Source: Microbacterium terrisoli (GTDB lineage: Bacteria > Actinomycetota > Actinomycetes > Actinomycetales > Microbacteriaceae). From it: DNA of 64,000 bases. This document shows, one piece after another, positions 62,352 through 64,000 of this stretch (position 1 is the first letter of the stretch; every line of letters begins with the position of its first letter). The notes under the pieces were generated by a model. The model searched no databases, was not told the DNA's origin, and worked only from the letters and a program-made list of their open reading frames with translations. The DNA is taken from assembly GCF_030866805.1 (NCBI RefSeq), contig NZ_CP133019.1, forward strand, positions 186,001-250,000. The letters run 5' to 3'. The translations under genes and the position numbers were made by a program.

Positions 62352-63737
62352 GTGAACGATGAAGTGACCACAGCGGCCGAGGAGTGCGACTGCGCTCCCA
62401 CCGCCCGTGAGAAGCGCGCGCTCTGGCCGTCGCTCGTGTCCCGTCGTGGGGCGATCGCACTGGGCGTGCTCGGTGTCGCGGCCGCAGGCATCGCTGTGGC
62501 ACCGCGCGTGCCGCCGGCATTCGCGGCCGACTATCCCTCGTGGCCGGACGTGCAGAAGGCCAAAGCGAATGAGGCGGCCAAGAACGCCCAGATCTCGCGC
62601 ATCAGGACGCTCATCCAGAACCTCAAGAACGCCGCGATCCGTGCGCAGCAGGCGGCGGAGGCCGCCGGCGCCGAGTACTTCACCGCGCAGCAGGAGTTCC
62701 TCGATGCCGCTCGGCGTGCCGATGAGCTGCAGAGCCAGGCCGACAAGCAGGCGGCGAAGGCGAAGGATGCCTCAGACAAGGCGGGTCGTGTCGCGGCCCA
62801 GCTGTACCGCAACGGCGGCGACGACACCGCGCTGCAGCTGTTCATGTCGGGCTCGGCGGCGGGCGCCGACGACCTGCTGGCGCGCCTGGGCACGATGGAT
62901 GCGCTGCTGGAGTCGAACAACGCGGTGTATCAGGACGCGGTCTCTGCCCGTGACTCCGCGCAGAACCTGAGCGACCTCGCCAAGAAGCAGCGCCAAGAGC
63001 GCGACCGGCTGCAGAAGATCGCCGAGCAGAAGATGATCGCCGCGCAGCAGGCGTCGGATGCTGCCGACCAGGCCGTTGCGAACGAGAACGCGCACATGGA
63101 TGACCTGCAGGCGCAGCTCGCTGCCCTGCAAGACACCACCAAGAAGACCATCCAGCAGTACAAGGTCGGCGTCGAGGTGCGGCGCAAGGCGGCGCTGGAA
63201 CGGGCGCGCAAGCTCGAACAGCAGCGCAAGGCGGCGGCTGCGGCGGCTGCGGCGGCCGCTCACAACAGCGGCGGCGGCGGTGGCGGTGGCGGTGGCGGCG
63301 GTGGCGGCGGCGGAAGCAGCTCCGGGTGGTATCGGCCCAGTCGCGGCCACCAGTCGTCGGGTTACGGCTGGCGCTACGCACAGTGCGGTCCCTCGTACTG
63401 CGCGACCAGCTTTCACGAGGGTGTGGACCTCGCCGACGTGTGCGGCGCCAACATCTACGCCGCGCACTCGGGCCGGGTCGTCTACGCCGGCCCCAACGGC
63501 GGCTACGGCAACTACGTTCGCATCGACCACGGCAACGGCATCGCCACCGGCTACGGGCATATCCGCAATGGCGGCATCTTCGTGCGCTATGGCCAGCGTG
63601 TGAGCGGCGGCGCCGTCATCGCCAGCGAAGGCAACACCGGCAACTCGTTCGGCTGCCACGTGCACTTCGAGGTGTATGTGAACGACGTGACGGTCAATCC
63701 GGTGCCGTTCATGTCGCGGCGCGGAATCTCGGTCTGA
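62352..63737 (+). CDS. secreted M23-family cell-wall peptidase with coiled-coil domain
   Basis: The 461-residue protein has a signal sequence with a twin-Arg-like SRRGAIALGVLGVAAAG (about 30-46) and a cut site after AFA (about 58). A coiled coil runs through about 65-300, then come a poly-Ala stretch and a linker of some 15 Gly. The LytM/M23 domain has zinc ligands His355, Asp359 (FHEGVDLAD) and His438 in CHVHFEV. The plan resembles PcsB/EnvC-like cell-separation factors, in which the coiled coil controls the peptidase. GTG 62352 follows GAGGAGG; upstream in-frame starts at 62268, 62298 and 62304 are possible. It is convergent with ppa, and a very long hairpin separates them. Confidence 0.9.
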   Translation: MNDEVTTAAEECDCAPTAREKRALWPSLVSRRGAIALGVLGVAAAGIAVAPRVPPAFAADYPSWPDVQKAKANEAAKNAQISRIRTLIQNLKNAAIRAQQAAEAAGAEYFTAQQEFLDAARRADELQSQADKQAAKAKDASDKAGRVAAQLYRNGGDDTALQLFMSGSAAGADDLLARLGTMDALLESNNAVYQDAVSARDSAQNLSDLAKKQRQERDRLQKIAEQKMIAAQQASDAADQAVANENAHMDDLQAQLAALQDTTKKTIQQYKVGVEVRRKAALERARKLEQQRKAAAAAAAAAAHNSGGGGGGGGGGGGGGGSSSGWYRPSRGHQSSGYGWRYAQCGPSYCATSFHEGVDLADVCGANIYAAHSGRVVYAGPNGGYGNYVRIDHGNGIATGYGHIRNGGIFVRYGQRVSGGAVIASEGNTGNSFGCHVHFEVYVNDVTVNPVPFMSRRGISV

Positions 63738-63743
63738 TCGCAC

Positions 63744-63797
63744 ACTGACAGAACAGAGGGGTGGATGCCGCGGCATCCCCCCCTCTGTTCTGTCAGT
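63744..63797. terminator. 26-bp bidirectional terminator between M23 peptidase and ppa
   Basis: Arms of 26 bases with one mismatch meet around a 2-nt centre. They begin ACTGACAGAACAGAGGGG and the inner part is GGATGCC-GC-GGCATCC. It serves both convergent genes. Its core is an inverted pair of the heptamer that is over-represented across the window. Confidence 0.88.
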
Positions 63798-63806
63798 CGT
63801 TGAGCG

Positions 63807-64000
63807 TCAGTGCGCTTCGTAGCGCGCGAAGGCTTCGCCGACCAGGCGCTCGGCCTCGGCGGCGTCGGCCCAGTCGTCGACCTTGACCCACTTGCCCTCT
63901 TCGAGGTCCTTGTAGTGCTCGAAGAAGTGGGCGATCTCGTCCTTGGTGTGTGCGGGGATGTCGGCGACGTCCTGGATGTGCGCCCACCGCGGATCCTTGG
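63807..64000 (-). CDS. ppa: inorganic pyrophosphatase, C-terminal part (5' end outside window)
   Basis: The last 64 residues or so read KDPRWAHIQDVADIPAHTKD, then IAHFFEHYKDLEEGKWVKVDDW, and end in EAFARYEAH. This is the conserved C-terminus of the hexameric family I pyrophosphatase, which hydrolyses PPi to drive biosynthetic reactions. The catalytic Asp cluster lies in the missing N-terminal part, beyond the window edge. It is convergent with the M23 peptidase gene and shares its terminator hairpin. Confidence 0.92.
   Translation of the reverse strand, partial: KDPRWAHIQDVADIPAHTKDEIAHFFEHYKDLEEGKWVKVDDWADAAEAERLVGEAFARYEAH

Overview
The window is high-GC actinobacterial DNA, most likely from a Microbacterium or close Microbacteriaceae relative. 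The evidence is a GC-rich third codon position, frequent GTG starts, many ATGA/GTGA stop-start overlaps, many apparently leaderless genes whose -10 box (TAGGCT-like) lies 6-8 nt before the start codon, and a very strong bias for the heptamer GGATGCC and its complement GGCATCC. The window opens inside recQ and closes inside an inorganic pyrophosphatase gene. No phage, insertion sequence, CRISPR array or rRNA is visible.

Layout. Positions 1-10.9 kb hold housekeeping and catabolic genes: recQ, a divergent TetR/SDR pair with two operator palindromes, an epoxide hydrolase, formate-tetrahydrofolate ligase, a RIO-family kinase preceded by a tiny in-frame upstream ORF and hairpin, an acyl-CoA oxidase and 3-methyladenine DNA glycosylase I. 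Positions 10.9-18.1 kb hold a MacB/LolCDE-like ABC exporter operon: two large FtsX-type permeases, a 35-residue pentapeptide-repeat ORF, an ATPase with a broken frame, and a second ATPase. Positions 18.2-22.4 kb hold an alpha/beta hydrolase, a glycosyltransferase and a luciferase-like/FAD-oxidase fusion.

The centre of interest is 22.4-45.4 kb. Two tandem paralogous membrane-anchored surface proteins of about 2,025 residues each carry about 11 tandem-95/cadherin-like repeats followed by five fibronectin III domains. They are followed by MoxR ATPase, DUF58, a transglutaminase-fold membrane protein lacking the expected catalytic Cys, RDD-FHA, PP2C phosphatase, FHA, transmembrane Ser/Thr kinase and FHA-plus-HTH genes, nearly all with overlapping starts. 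The two giant genes have matching promoters with a shared palindrome at fixed spacing. The set resembles the kinase/FN3/AAA-ATPase/DUF58/transglutaminase (PFNA) cluster described in Bifidobacterium. I infer a phospho-regulated cell-surface adhesion or envelope-sensing machine in which FHA proteins read the kinase output and PP2C resets it.

Positions 45.4-57 kb hold a recombinase-like protein without the catalytic Ser, a Na+/H+ antiporter, a zinc metallopeptidase, prolyl aminopeptidase, a GMC oxidoreductase/aldehyde dehydrogenase pair (the dehydrogenase has a Lys/Ala/Pro-rich tail), and a tryptophan-to-anthranilate operon (TDO, amidohydrolase, kynureninase). Positions 57-64 kb hold a CxxC glutaredoxin-like protein, a DPM1/GtrA-type glycosyltransferase, a NUDIX hydrolase, a PaaK-like adenylating enzyme, a decayed MarR/esterase pair, a UBP zinc finger protein, a monooxygenase-fold protein, three tRNA genes (Phe, Asp, Glu), an M23 peptidase and the end of ppa. 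A palindromic intergenic repeat occurs at two places, near 49.8 and 61.6 kb.
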